A DNA stretch of 64,000 nucleotides from an uncultured Dehalococcoidia bacterium. Lineage in GTDB: Bacteria > Chloroflexota > Dehalococcoidia > Lucifugimonadales > Lucifugimonadaceae. Numbering within the stretch: the first letter of the stretch is position 1; each line of letters begins with the position of its first letter. Position numbers and translations under genes: made by a program. The stretch is taken from the NCBI GenBank assembly GCA_951812795.1, contig OX638325.1, positions 496,001 to 560,000 of the forward strand, given 5' to 3'. Shown here one piece after another: positions 46,342 through 55,576 of the stretch. The notes below the pieces were generated by a model. The model was not told the DNA's origin. It did not search any database and saw only the letters and a program-made list of their open reading frames with translations.

Positions 46342-46610
46342 ACTCCCTAAAGAAACCGATGCCGCCCGACGTACCACGATCGCCGTGCGGCAACCTCACC
46401 TAGATTCAACTCTCAAGCACCCTTTAACAGACGATTCTGTACTTGCCTAACGTAAGAATCATATTTTGTGATATCAAGTATCATCATGAGTGTCTTTTCT
46501 ACGGTTCACGATCCCCGTGCAGCACCAAAGACTTGAAGCTGTGATCCGGCGAAGAGAACTAAAAGGACACAACGTCGCAATAGTTGTGCTTGGCTCAAAG
46601 GGTGACCAAA

Positions 46611-47204
46611 ATGCCTGGAAGATTCGATCGGGCTATTCTCATAGGTGTGCCCTTAACTCCCGTCGTAATCCTACTGGCCGTCGGACTGTTTTTCATCGCT
46701 GCTCGGTCCGGCGAAACCCATAAGCCTACTCCAGACCTGATGGCCGAGGCCGCTCTGGAATCGCCAGATGGCGATCCGGTAGGAACTGTTACTTTCCGGC
46801 AAACGGCCACTGGAGTATTGATCATGGCCGAAGTGAACGGCCTAAGCCCAGGTGTTCACGCCCTTTTCGTGCATGAGGTCGGTACTCGCACACCCGACTT
46901 TAGCGCCGCCGGTGATCACTTCAACCCCGAAGATGCGGAACACGGATTTATCCATCCATCGTGGAAGCGCGAGGTAGGGATCCGAGGCCATGGCGGGGAC
47001 TTGCCCAACATCTATGCCGCATCCGACGGTTCCGCGCGTGCCGATTTCTTCACGGTTGGTTTAACTTTGGATCGTGGGCCACGCCATTCCGTATTCGACG
47101 CTGACGGATCGGCGATCATTGTGCACGCAAAGCCCGATGCCTATGGCGAAGAGGAATCGGACACCGGCGACCGTGTCGCCTGTGGGATAATCCGCGCTGC
47201 TTAG
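46611..47204 (+). CDS. Membrane-anchored Cu/Zn superoxide dismutase-like protein lacking one copper ligand
   Basis: A 197-residue SodC-fold protein with an N-terminal membrane helix (PLTPVVILLAVGLFFIAA). GGGTGA five bases before the ATG at 46611 supports the start. Zinc-site and bridging ligands are present: His103 (GDHFNP), His111 (EHG), His127 and Asp130 (GHGGDLPNI). Copper ligands His88 (VHEVG) and His172 (IVHAKPD) remain, and Arg188 matches the active-site Arg, but the HxH motif is F86-V-H88, so the His46 equivalent is Phe. The disulfide partner Cys57 is also missing; Cys191 is alone. Dismutase activity is doubtful; a zinc or copper-handling role is possible. Confidence 0.85.
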   Translation: MPGRFDRAILIGVPLTPVVILLAVGLFFIAARSGETHKPTPDLMAEAALESPDGDPVGTVTFRQTATGVLIMAEVNGLSPGVHALFVHEVGTRTPDFSAAGDHFNPEDAEHGFIHPSWKREVGIRGHGGDLPNIYAASDGSARADFFTVGLTLDRGPRHSVFDADGSAIIVHAKPDAYGEEESDTGDRVACGIIRAA

Positions 47205-47254
47205 CACATCTGCCAACCTGTAGCACTGTACAGGCCATTCGGCTCCCGGATCGA

Positions 47255-47374
47255 GTGCCAAACGCTCATCCCAGAACGCCCAACCGCGCCTACACCATCG
47301 TCAATGAAACATCACGCGGCGGTTGGACCGAATGGAATGTTTGGGTTGCCGCCCATCTAAACGAGTTGACTTGA
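47255..47374 (+). pseudogene. 3' remnant of a second histidine phosphatase gene
   Basis: The frame ending at the TGA 47372-47374 reads PRTPNRAYTIVNETSRGG and then WTEWNVW, closely matching the last 33 residues of the intact phosphatase (PRMPNCAYTIVSETSNGG, WTKWDRW) and also its DNA (for example CGCCTACACCATCGTCA in both). Upstream of about 47255 the similarity fades and there is no start, RHG motif or ribosome-binding site. It is therefore a truncated duplicate. Confidence 0.75.
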
Positions 47375-47430
47375 AGTCCAAGACGATGGCACGCCCTCTC
47401 CTTGATGTTCGAGGGTGAAGCGACAAGTGT

Positions 47431-47688
47431 TTAGGCCTGGGCTACGGTCGGAATGTAGCTGCAATTGGACGCCGCCAAATCACGATTCGAACATTCACAG
47501 GCCCGGCAGTAAATCACCGGTCCTTTATCGCTGTAGTTGACGGCAATACTCGGAGTTTCGCAATGTGGGCAACGCGTGACGATCGAAGCACCGCAAGTGA
47601 CGCACGTGAAATAAGTGCTGTATACATCTTGTTGCAACCGCATTACTCCGCGATTGCATTTCGGACACTCGTTCTTTGACAACAACAT
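47431..47688 (-). CDS. Small zinc-ribbon protein
   Basis: An 85-residue protein from the ATG at 47688, which has GGAGGAG nine bases upstream; the longer frame to 47835 is unsupported. It has four Cys pairs: CPKC, CVTC, CPHC and CRAC, consistent with two zinc ribbons (rubredoxin-like knuckles). No catalytic domain is present. Function unknown; possibly nucleic-acid or protein binding. Confidence 0.7.
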   Translation of the reverse strand: MLLSKNECPKCNRGVMRLQQDVYSTYFTCVTCGASIVTRCPHCETPSIAVNYSDKGPVIYCRACECSNRDLAASNCSYIPTVAQA

Positions 47689-47930
47689 CAGGGCTACTCC
47701 TCCCCCGGATGAAGAGACCGATATGAAGAGCCTTTCAAGGCAATGCGCCAAATCATATGGGAACGATTTAACCCGTCGCAATGACTTGATGCGCGTCCGA
47801 TGACTATTCCGAACCCCGTCGATATGCTCAACCACGCGTCGCTAACTCAAGCAGCCTGAATTGCGACGGCGTTGTTGTTTTCGGACGACGATATGTCTTC
47901 GCGAATCCCTCGACTAAGGGATTCAGTTGC

Positions 47931-49589
47931 CTAAGGCAACAGCCCCTCTTGCGGTGTCGTCCAGGGAGCCCGCGCCGTCCACGCCTTTGGTCGTGGCAAT
48001 CGTCCGAGTTGCACCTCGACGATGCTCGGCGCGTCGACCTCCAATGCAGCGCGGATTGCCGTCGTCAATTCCCCTGGATTAGTCGCCAAGAATCCCTCGG
48101 CTCCATAAGCTTTCGCCATCGCCACAAAGTCCGGGTTGACGAAATCAGCTTCATACGAACCGCCAAAGTCCTGATCCAGGTCACGGGCAACGTTGCCATA
48201 AGCTCCGTCGTTAAACACCACAGCGACGACGTTAATCCCGTACTTGACCGCGGTCGAGATTTCGCCCGACGCATACATGAATCCACCGTCGCCTACGACG
48301 CAGATGACCGGTCGATCCGGGACGCCGACCTTGGCACCAAGTGCCGTCGGATACGCGTATCCCAATGTCCCCATGTAACCGGAGTCGATGTATGACCACG
48401 GTCGATCGACCTCAAAGTGTTGGCGCGAGTAGTAACCCAGCTGCGTCATACCCCAAATCCCCGTCGCGTCTTCCGGATAGGCATCTTGGATAGCAACCAG
48501 CCACGGGTACGCGGCATCCTCGCGGCGATCGTTTTCGCGGTAGGTCTGCAACGCCGCCTTGTCGAAAGCGTGACGCGCCGCCATAGCTTCAGGATCACAA
48601 CCCAGATCATCCAACGCGGCGTTGAGCTTATTCAGGGTGGCTTTGGCATCGCCTTGGAGCTTTACCTTGTTCGGGTGCGCCCGACCCAATATCTGTTCAT
48701 CCGGATCGATCTGGATCACCTTTGAACCGCCTGCTACCGGATTCCTAGGCGTGAAACGAGTGCCGACGGCGAGGATCACCTCGGCGTTGTCGATCATGCT
48801 CTTTATCGGGCCTTCGGCCCCGACCCATGACCCGATGCTGTTGGGATGCGAATGCGGAATGACGCCCTTCCCGCCCGCTGAGTTTACGACTGGTAAACCC
48901 GTCAACTCCGCCAGTTGGACCAGTTCATCGAACGCATCAGATCTCGCCACGCCGCCACCGGCAAAGATCACAGCCGATTTGGCGTTGAGAATATCGCGAG
49001 CGGCTTGCTCGATCAACGAATCGTCGGCCGTCGCCCGTTCGCCGGGCTGACTCTCTAACAGTTCCACCTCTTCCCGTTCAACCATGCCCTCCGGCGGCAT
49101 ATCGATAAACGTTGGTCGCGGACGTCCAGATCGCATCTCCTTAAACGCCTCGTTGACCGCGCTCGGCGCTTCTTGAGGCCGCATGATCGATTTCCGATAT
49201 TTCGTTATCGGCTTCATCAGATCGGATTGATCGACGATTTCATGCAACCCGTCGAGCCCTTTACCGATCTGTCCACGGGGCACTTCGCCTGCGAGCAACA
49301 GCACTGGCGACGAACGCGCGTACGCCGTCGCGATCCCAGATCCCGCATTGTAGAGACCAACGCCGGGCACCACCATGGCGACCGACGGCTTCCCAGTCGC
49401 ACGCGCATAGCCATCCGCCATGTGCGTCGTCGAATACTCGTGGCGCGCGGTGATCATCCGCAAACCCGGTTCGTCGCGAATGCCGGTAATCAAGCCATAC
49501 ATCTGCACTCCCGGCAACCCGAAAATGACCTCGACGCCTTCTCTCACCAATGATTTGGCTAGCGCTTCACCGCCAGATAACTTTGCCAC
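47931..49589 (-). CDS. Thiamine-pyrophosphate-dependent enzyme (acetolactate synthase-like)
   Basis: About 552 residues with the three-domain TPP fold of acetohydroxyacid synthases, oxalyl-CoA decarboxylases and benzoylformate decarboxylases. Features: EGVEVIFGLPGVQMYG, catalytic Glu in TARHEYSTTHMADGYARATG, middle domain AVIFAGGGVARSDAFDEL, and the cofactor motif VVGDGGFMYASGEI ending about 30 residues on in VFNDGAYG. There is no adjacent small regulatory subunit (ilvN), so true acetolactate synthase is less likely. The GTG at 49589 gives the family start; an upstream GTG at 49649 would add 20 residues. Confidence 0.88.
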   Translation of the reverse strand: MAKLSGGEALAKSLVREGVEVIFGLPGVQMYGLITGIRDEPGLRMITARHEYSTTHMADGYARATGKPSVAMVVPGVGLYNAGSGIATAYARSSPVLLLAGEVPRGQIGKGLDGLHEIVDQSDLMKPITKYRKSIMRPQEAPSAVNEAFKEMRSGRPRPTFIDMPPEGMVEREEVELLESQPGERATADDSLIEQAARDILNAKSAVIFAGGGVARSDAFDELVQLAELTGLPVVNSAGGKGVIPHSHPNSIGSWVGAEGPIKSMIDNAEVILAVGTRFTPRNPVAGGSKVIQIDPDEQILGRAHPNKVKLQGDAKATLNKLNAALDDLGCDPEAMAARHAFDKAALQTYRENDRREDAAYPWLVAIQDAYPEDATGIWGMTQLGYYSRQHFEVDRPWSYIDSGYMGTLGYAYPTALGAKVGVPDRPVICVVGDGGFMYASGEISTAVKYGINVVAVVFNDGAYGNVARDLDQDFGGSYEADFVNPDFVAMAKAYGAEGFLATNPGELTTAIRAALEVDAPSIVEVQLGRLPRPKAWTARAPWTTPQEGLLP

Positions 49590-49783
49590 GATCTTCGCTC
49601 CCAAGCTGTTACTTCGTTCAACGACACGGTTTTGGGCGGGCAGATTCACTTCCCGACGACCCGAATCGAAGCATATGCAAGTTTAGTGGATTATACGAAC
49701 ATCCACCTCTACGAAACCCTTCCACTTGATGGCCAAGCGGGAATCATAGGCGATGAGGATCAACCTTCAATCACCCCTACCGT

Positions 49784-50653
49784 TCACTTCATCGAAGGTA
49801 ACAGCCGAGTCGGCATTAACGCGTCCGGCACGTCTAAAAGATCGTGGGCAGTCTCCCATCGCGTGATACCGGTTCCGACTAAAACGGAGTCGATACCGGC
49901 CTGATTGGCGCCCGCGATGTCGGTTTGCAGCTGGTCACCGATGAACGCCACCTTACGGCAACCATTCAGTCGTTCCTTAATTGCGTCGAACATCGGCTTG
50001 TAAGGTTTGCCAAGCCTCGCGAATTTGACCGCAGGATCATCGCCGAATCGCCTTGAAACCGCAACTTCGAGTAGTTCTGCCAAGCCGCCAGGTCCGATGG
50101 CGAAACGATCCAGTCCATCCGGATACAAAACGTCCGGGTTCGGAACCGCTAAGTGAAGCGGATTACCGGCGTCCATCCGACGAATTATCAAGGTCAACAT
50201 CTCCGAGGTCGCTTCCGCCCAGTCGTATCCAGTGATGCCTGCAATTACCAACGACGCCGCATGATCGTCGATCGAAGTTAACGGCACCGGGTTGCAACCC
50301 GCGTTGCGTACGAACTCCACTGCTTCGCCGTGACCGGTGGCGATGCAATCCATCCCGACGATACCCCGCTCCTCAAAGAATCGGCGGATCAACGAACCAG
50401 CCGAAATCACCTGTTCATCACCGATTGTGAACCCTTGGCTCCGCATCACCGTTATACGGCTCGCGTTCAATTTAGACGCATCGTTGGTGGCGAGTACCCA
50501 TGGCTTGCCCGACTCAGACAACCGATCCGTCAGCTCAATCGCACCCGGCAACGGATCGATGCCGTCAACCAACACGCCATACGAATCAAACGCGATCGCA
50601 TCGTAGTGGTCAAACAGGAAATCGACCGATACGATGGTAGGTGCTGTACTCAC
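49784..50653 (-). CDS. HAD superfamily subfamily IIA protein with altered motif I
   Basis: About 289 residues of the NagD/HAD-IIA type. Motif I reads IAFDSYGVLVDG: the nucleophilic Asp is kept but the second Asp of DxD is Tyr, as in the TIGR01459-like group with D-x-W-G. Motif II (VLATNDASK), the Lys region (LGKPYKPMFDAIKE) and motif IV (FIGDQLQTDIAGANQAGIDSVLVGTG) are intact. Without the general acid/base Asp phosphatase activity may be changed. The start overlaps the upstream MpaB-like gene's stop as GTGA (50650-50653), so the two are coupled. Confidence 0.85.
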   Translation of the reverse strand: MSTAPTIVSVDFLFDHYDAIAFDSYGVLVDGIDPLPGAIELTDRLSESGKPWVLATNDASKLNASRITVMRSQGFTIGDEQVISAGSLIRRFFEERGIVGMDCIATGHGEAVEFVRNAGCNPVPLTSIDDHAASLVIAGITGYDWAEATSEMLTLIIRRMDAGNPLHLAVPNPDVLYPDGLDRFAIGPGGLAELLEVAVSRRFGDDPAVKFARLGKPYKPMFDAIKERLNGCRKVAFIGDQLQTDIAGANQAGIDSVLVGTGITRWETAHDLLDVPDALMPTRLLPSMK

Positions 50654-51840
50654 CACTTGCTCGACTCTTCGTTGTAAACGTGGTCCGGCACCGCATACGA
50701 TATTCCAGCCTCGTCAAACGCTGATACCACCAAAAGACCGCTGAACTGATCGTATAAAGTGCGGTCAATCCGTGACAGAAACGGGAACTTACGCAACGTC
50801 GGATTGCGCATCATAGCCTCGTACCTTTGCTGGATACGAAACCAAGCCAACACTCCAATCGTCGACGTGCGCGGATATTTCAACTGATCGGCCAACTTGT
50901 TTCCGATCACCGCCCTCGAAACCCCGTAGATGTACATCGCGAATTTCCGACGCACCTCTGGATCGGTCATATCTGCGAGCAACGGTGCCGAATTGACGAG
51001 TGAATTTGCCATCGAGATCGATTCAATGCCAGGATCGGGCTCACACATGCCGCCGATTTCGAATAGCCGGTTCGCCTCTGCCTCATCCCGGAAAAGTATC
51101 GTCTCCGGTATCCCCATCAGATAACCCACATAACGCCACACCGCCATGAAACTGACGCTTTCCTCCTTCGAGTAACTCGCCCCCAAACGCTTCATATGCG
51201 TCAACAACCTAGCTGAAAATGCCGTGAGCGCGAAGCCCAAGTGCCCCGCACTGAGCGGTTCGCCCCACGCCTCAACATCCCATTCATCCGATTCAATTAT
51301 CAGGCGTCTTACCTGCGCGTGGATTATCCGAATTCGAACCGACAACTTCCAACCATCGCCCTCTCGATCCAAACCGCCCGGAATAAACGACTCCACAAGG
51401 TGCCGGTTGTTCTGTTGCAACCGTCGTACGCCTTGATCCCGCACTCGTCCCGTGATGAAGAACGATTTGGCGATATTAGTCATGAAACCCTCGATCAGCA
51501 CTCCCGCTACGAATGAAGCGAGAATGACTTTGGAGTTCCGGTGGAACATGCGAATACCCGGCGCAAAATCGGTTTCGCTCAACCATTCAGGCGGAACTGA
51601 GATTTCTCTGAAAAACTCTTGCATTGCAACCGGGGCGTTTTTCAACGCTGCATCGTCGTTGTCGAATCCGGCGCGAAGGAATTCCGTCATGGCCCCCCGA
51701 TCAAAGTCGTTGAGCTCCTCCATCAGATCATCAGCCGGCGGGTCGACAATTGACAGGTGCGCAATGTAGTTCGTCGCAACCTCTCGATCAATCGCGCGCG
51801 CACTCTCGTAACCGGACGCATTGTCAGTTGGAATCTTCAT
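50650..51840 (-). CDS. MpaB/DUF2236-type oxygenase-like protein, copy 1
   Basis: A 396-residue DUF2236 protein, the family that includes latex-clearing protein Lcp and fungal MpaB. The ATG at 51840 gives MKIPTDNASGYE, matching the MKIPLSYRPGYE start of copy 2. The candidate haem-ligand region is RIRIIHAQVRRLIIESDEWDV, preceded by VRRLQQNNRHLVESFIPGG with Arg/Asn around the substrate pocket. A YVGYLMGIPETILF segment follows. Family members cleave isoprenoid C=C bonds using haem b; the substrate here is unknown. It lies 60 bp downstream of the MMPL gene and overlaps the HAD gene. Confidence 0.85.
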   Translation of the reverse strand: MKIPTDNASGYESARAIDREVATNYIAHLSIVDPPADDLMEELNDFDRGAMTEFLRAGFDNDDAALKNAPVAMQEFFREISVPPEWLSETDFAPGIRMFHRNSKVILASFVAGVLIEGFMTNIAKSFFITGRVRDQGVRRLQQNNRHLVESFIPGGLDREGDGWKLSVRIRIIHAQVRRLIIESDEWDVEAWGEPLSAGHLGFALTAFSARLLTHMKRLGASYSKEESVSFMAVWRYVGYLMGIPETILFRDEAEANRLFEIGGMCEPDPGIESISMANSLVNSAPLLADMTDPEVRRKFAMYIYGVSRAVIGNKLADQLKYPRTSTIGVLAWFRIQQRYEAMMRNPTLRKFPFLSRIDRTLYDQFSGLLVVSAFDEAGISYAVPDHVYNEESSKW

Positions 51841-51900
51841 AAAACTTCGAAACGCGGCTACAACACCGCAATTCAACTAAACAACAGCATTTCGGAGTCA

Positions 51901-54105
51901 TCATTCTTCAGCTTCGACTCTTAGGTCTGGGAGCCAATGCAGCCAAGACGGCAGGTACCAGTTGCCCTTGCCGAGCATCTCCATGCTCGCCGGCACAAGC
52001 ACCGACCTTACCAGCGTCGCGTCCAACAGAATCGCTACCGCAAGGCCGAACCCGACCTGTTGATTAACTATCGTCTTTCCAGCCGCAAACGCTCCGAACA
52101 CCGCCACCATGATCAACGCGGCGCCAGTAATCAGATTCGCCGTCGAACGCAATCCGTAACTCACCGCCTCAGTATTGTTTCCCGTCTGGTCAAAGCGTTC
52201 CCGAACCCGACTCAACAGGAATACGTGATAGTCCATCGACAGTCCGAAAAGAATCGTGAACAAGAACAGCGGTATCCACGCGTCGATCACATCCGCTCGC
52301 TGGAATCCAAGCAGATCCGTGGCAAATCCCTTTTGGAAAACCAGTACCAACAGACCGTAGGCGGTGCCCACCGACAGCAGATTCATGATCACCGCTTTTA
52401 TCGGAATCACTATCGACCTAAACACCAGCAGAAGCACGATGAAGCTGAATCCCAGCACGAACGCGAAAACTATCGGCGTGTACTGGTCGACGACCTGGAA
52501 GATCTCCGCCGAGGTGGCGCTCTGCCCTCCTACATTTACCTCCGCAGGAACACCTGAGAAAGCGGCAGGTATGTGTTCATCGCGCAGAACCGACACCAGC
52601 GCGACTGCGTCTTCGCCCGTAGGGTGACCCGGCAACGCGAGTTTGATCAGCGCGATCTCGCCTGAAGATGACGGATCGAGCAACGACGGTATCGGGAACC
52701 TGGGGTCTTCGACCAGAAGCTGCGTCAACTTTGCGATCGCTCCCTGCACCTGAGGATCGCCGATGTTGCCCTCGATAACGATATCTGACGGGCTGGCGAG
52801 ACCAAACGCGAACTCCTCTTCCAAAACGAAAAACGCCTCCTTCGTTACCGAACCGTCGGGCAACGCCTCAACGCCATTGAACCCGGTCTCGATCTGGAAG
52901 TAATAGACGATAGCGACAACCATCGGCGCGGCCACTATCAAGAAGCTGAGCCAGGGCACCTTGGTCACGACAACCGTCGTGCGCTCCCAGAAACCGTGCT
53001 TGCGATGTTCGTGAGAATCTTCGCCGCCCTTCCGACGGAAGAACGGTATCGATAGCAGATCGACCTTCGAGCCCAGCAGCGCCAGTATCGCGGGCAACAG
53101 AGTCAGAGTCGCCGCCATCTCGATGATCACCACTAGTATCGCTCCCAGACCCAGCGATTGGAAGAAACCCATCGGGATTATGAACATTCCACACAGCGCG
53201 ATCACCACAGTCAAACCACTGAACAGCACTGTCCTACCTGCCGTCTCACCCGCACGAGCCACCGCTTCCTGAACACCTAGTCCCCGATCCATTTCTTCAC
53301 GGAAACGGGAGATGATGAACAACGAGTAGTCAATCCCCACTGCCAGACCGATCATTGTGATCATCAAGGTCACGAAAAAGACCAAGTCGAAAAACTGTCC
53401 GATAATGGCGACAAATCCCAAGGCGATGACGATGGCGATTATGGCCAAACCAATCGGGATCAATGCCGCTACAACCGCGCCGAACAACGCCAACAGGATG
53501 AGCAAGGCGACTGGAATACCCACTCGTTCGCCTTGCTCTAGGTCATGAGCCGCAAACTCGTTCGTCTCGTACGAAACACTGGCCGCGCCGCTGATCAATA
53601 CTCTGAAATCGTCCGCTTCATCTGTACGTTCAACGACCTTGATCACCTCTTTAACATTGACCGCCGCTTCGTCGAAATCGCCCGCAATCGGTATCGTCAT
53701 CAATGTCGTCCGTCGATCGGCCGAGACCAGATTCTCCGCGGTTTCGGGAGCCAACACACTCAGCATGTAGTAGTTGACCGCGCCCTCTCCAACGATCTCG
53801 TCGCCCAGTGCGGCGATCTCTTGGAAAACCGAATTCACCTTCGCCGTAAACGCCGGATCATCGACTGTCAACGTCTCAGACTGAATGATGATGACTTCAG
53901 TTATCGGTTCAGGTCCGCCGCGCAGCCGCTCCAAAGCAGTAGTTGCTTGTGCCGACTCAAAGCCGCCACTGAGCTTCAGTTCGGTGGTCGTGGCAGATCT
54001 GAGGAGCAGCCCGACAATTGCCAGAGCAACAACAACTAAAACGATCCATGCGCCGATCATGACGATCGGCCTTCGCGCGCTGAAACGCGCTAACGACTGC
54101 GTCAA
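51901..54105 (-). CDS. MMPL/RND family transporter
   Basis: A 734-residue RND-superfamily protein with the two-fold MMPL plan: first helix at about 12-33, a soluble domain, then a five-helix block (LLILLALFGAVVAALIPIGLAI ... GLAVGIDYSLFIISRFREEMDRG), and the same arrangement in the C-terminal half (FGLSMDYHVFLLSRVRERFDQTG). The GIDYS and SMDYH motifs hold the Asp-Tyr pairs that relay protons in MmpL proteins. Such transporters export lipids or hydrophobic compounds. It sits between two MpaB-like genes on the same strand, hinting at a lipid or isoprenoid substrate. Confidence 0.92.
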   Translation of the reverse strand: MTQSLARFSARRPIVMIGAWIVLVVVALAIVGLLLRSATTTELKLSGGFESAQATTALERLRGGPEPITEVIIIQSETLTVDDPAFTAKVNSVFQEIAALGDEIVGEGAVNYYMLSVLAPETAENLVSADRRTTLMTIPIAGDFDEAAVNVKEVIKVVERTDEADDFRVLISGAASVSYETNEFAAHDLEQGERVGIPVALLILLALFGAVVAALIPIGLAIIAIVIALGFVAIIGQFFDLVFFVTLMITMIGLAVGIDYSLFIISRFREEMDRGLGVQEAVARAGETAGRTVLFSGLTVVIALCGMFIIPMGFFQSLGLGAILVVIIEMAATLTLLPAILALLGSKVDLLSIPFFRRKGGEDSHEHRKHGFWERTTVVVTKVPWLSFLIVAAPMVVAIVYYFQIETGFNGVEALPDGSVTKEAFFVLEEEFAFGLASPSDIVIEGNIGDPQVQGAIAKLTQLLVEDPRFPIPSLLDPSSSGEIALIKLALPGHPTGEDAVALVSVLRDEHIPAAFSGVPAEVNVGGQSATSAEIFQVVDQYTPIVFAFVLGFSFIVLLLVFRSIVIPIKAVIMNLLSVGTAYGLLVLVFQKGFATDLLGFQRADVIDAWIPLFLFTILFGLSMDYHVFLLSRVRERFDQTGNNTEAVSYGLRSTANLITGAALIMVAVFGAFAAGKTIVNQQVGFGLAVAILLDATLVRSVLVPASMEMLGKGNWYLPSWLHWLPDLRVEAEE

Positions 54106-54303
54106 ATCTCTACCTTCTTCAACTCAAACAATCAGTTTCAACTTTGCATGTTACAACCTGAAGCCGACACGATAAATCCGGTAGTTGTGCTCGTTTACAT
54201 GAAATAGGAACTACCCACTGCGGCCACATGTAGCCCCGACTCCTTGTAGAGACGATTGTCGCGTAGACGGTTCCGCAGTTCGGCTCCCGTAGCCTCAATC
54301 GCG

Positions 54304-55479
54304 TTACCAGGGAGTTGCATCGGTGTCCTTGATGGCATCGGGCATACGGTAGCTAAATCCAATGTCATCGTATACGGATCGTTGCATCAACCCCGTGAAG
54401 TTATCTAGATCATGAGAATTCTTCCACGGGAGGATTTTAGACGCGATGATTTTCAAACGGCGTTCCAACCGCACAAACGCCAATGCACCGAAAGTCGATT
54501 GCTTTGGAAATGCCAACTGGTCGGCTAGTTCGTTGCCGATTAAAGCGCGCGACGTTCGCAACAGCAACTTAATCAATCTTTCTTGTTTCTTCGGTTCTGT
54601 GACACTCAAGATTTCAGGCACCGTGTTGATGTAGCCGTGAGCAACACCAACCGCCATTTCTCCTGGTTCGCGCTCGACTAAACGTGATATCGTCCGCAGA
54701 CGCTCCGCTTGTTCTTCGGTCTCGAAAAGCAGCGTTTCCGGCACGCCCAACAACCAAGTAACGTATCGCCAGATGTGCATAAATCCCGCCTTTTCCTCCC
54801 CTGTCAAAACGACACCAAGCTTCTCGACCGCGGCCAGATTAGCCGCCGAAAATCCAGTCGCTGCCAACGCCATATGCGACATGTGCACCGGCACCCCTTC
54901 AACCGCAACGTCCCATTCGTCTGAATCGAGTAGCAATCGTCGCACCTGGGCGTGAATCAATCTAATCCTTACAGTCAGCTTCCAGCCGTCACCCATTCTT
55001 TCGAGGCCGCCGGGTAACGTTACCTCAGCCACATGCCTAGTGTTTTGACGCACCCTTCTGAGGTTCCCAGCCGTTCTACCGGTTATAAAGAATGCTTTAC
55101 TCAATCCTTCAGTCAATCCAGTGATCAAAGAAGCCAAAACCAAGCCGACGAAGAACATGTCGGAATACTTGTAGAACGCACGCGATCCTGCAATGGCTAT
55201 CTCGGGGTCAAAGACTACTGGACGAGGGGGTGGGGCATCCAAGGCGTGAAAAAAATCTCGCAACTCAGTTGGTGCAGACGACATCAGATTTTTGTCACGC
55301 TCCATGCATCCGTTGATCAACTCGTGCCTTTTGGCGTGATCGAGATCGGCGAGAGATGCTATTGCGGCATCCGCCAAAGGATCGCCGACCATCGTGTTTG
55401 AGACGTAAATGTCCGCCAACGAGGAGTCGAAGCTCCGAGCCTTCTCATATCCTGGACGATACGAAAGAGGAATTTTCAT
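54304..55479 (-). CDS. MpaB/DUF2236-type oxygenase-like protein, copy 2
   Basis: A 391-residue DUF2236 protein paralogous to the gene at 50650-51840, with the same order of motifs: MKIPLSYRPGYEKARSFD at the start, SKAFFITGRTAGNLRRVRQNTRHV, then RIRLIHAQVRRLLLDSDEWDV with the presumed haem His, and YVTWLLGVPETLLF. The presence of Arg-x-x-Arg-x-x-x-Thr (RRVRQNT) resembles the distal-pocket residues described for Lcp; copy 1 has Asn at the Thr position. It is first in the cluster, 198 bp upstream of the MMPL gene. Confidence 0.85.
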   Translation of the reverse strand: MKIPLSYRPGYEKARSFDSSLADIYVSNTMVGDPLADAAIASLADLDHAKRHELINGCMERDKNLMSSAPTELRDFFHALDAPPPRPVVFDPEIAIAGSRAFYKYSDMFFVGLVLASLITGLTEGLSKAFFITGRTAGNLRRVRQNTRHVAEVTLPGGLERMGDGWKLTVRIRLIHAQVRRLLLDSDEWDVAVEGVPVHMSHMALAATGFSAANLAAVEKLGVVLTGEEKAGFMHIWRYVTWLLGVPETLLFETEEQAERLRTISRLVEREPGEMAVGVAHGYINTVPEILSVTEPKKQERLIKLLLRTSRALIGNELADQLAFPKQSTFGALAFVRLERRLKIIASKILPWKNSHDLDNFTGLMQRSVYDDIGFSYRMPDAIKDTDATPW

Positions 55480-55576
55480 CGATTCAATCACAAATTGGAC
55501 TGGTATTTGAATTCCATCTTGCACCGCGTAATCAATTTCGCATTATAACTGAGCGGCGTTCCACCCGAATCGTGAT

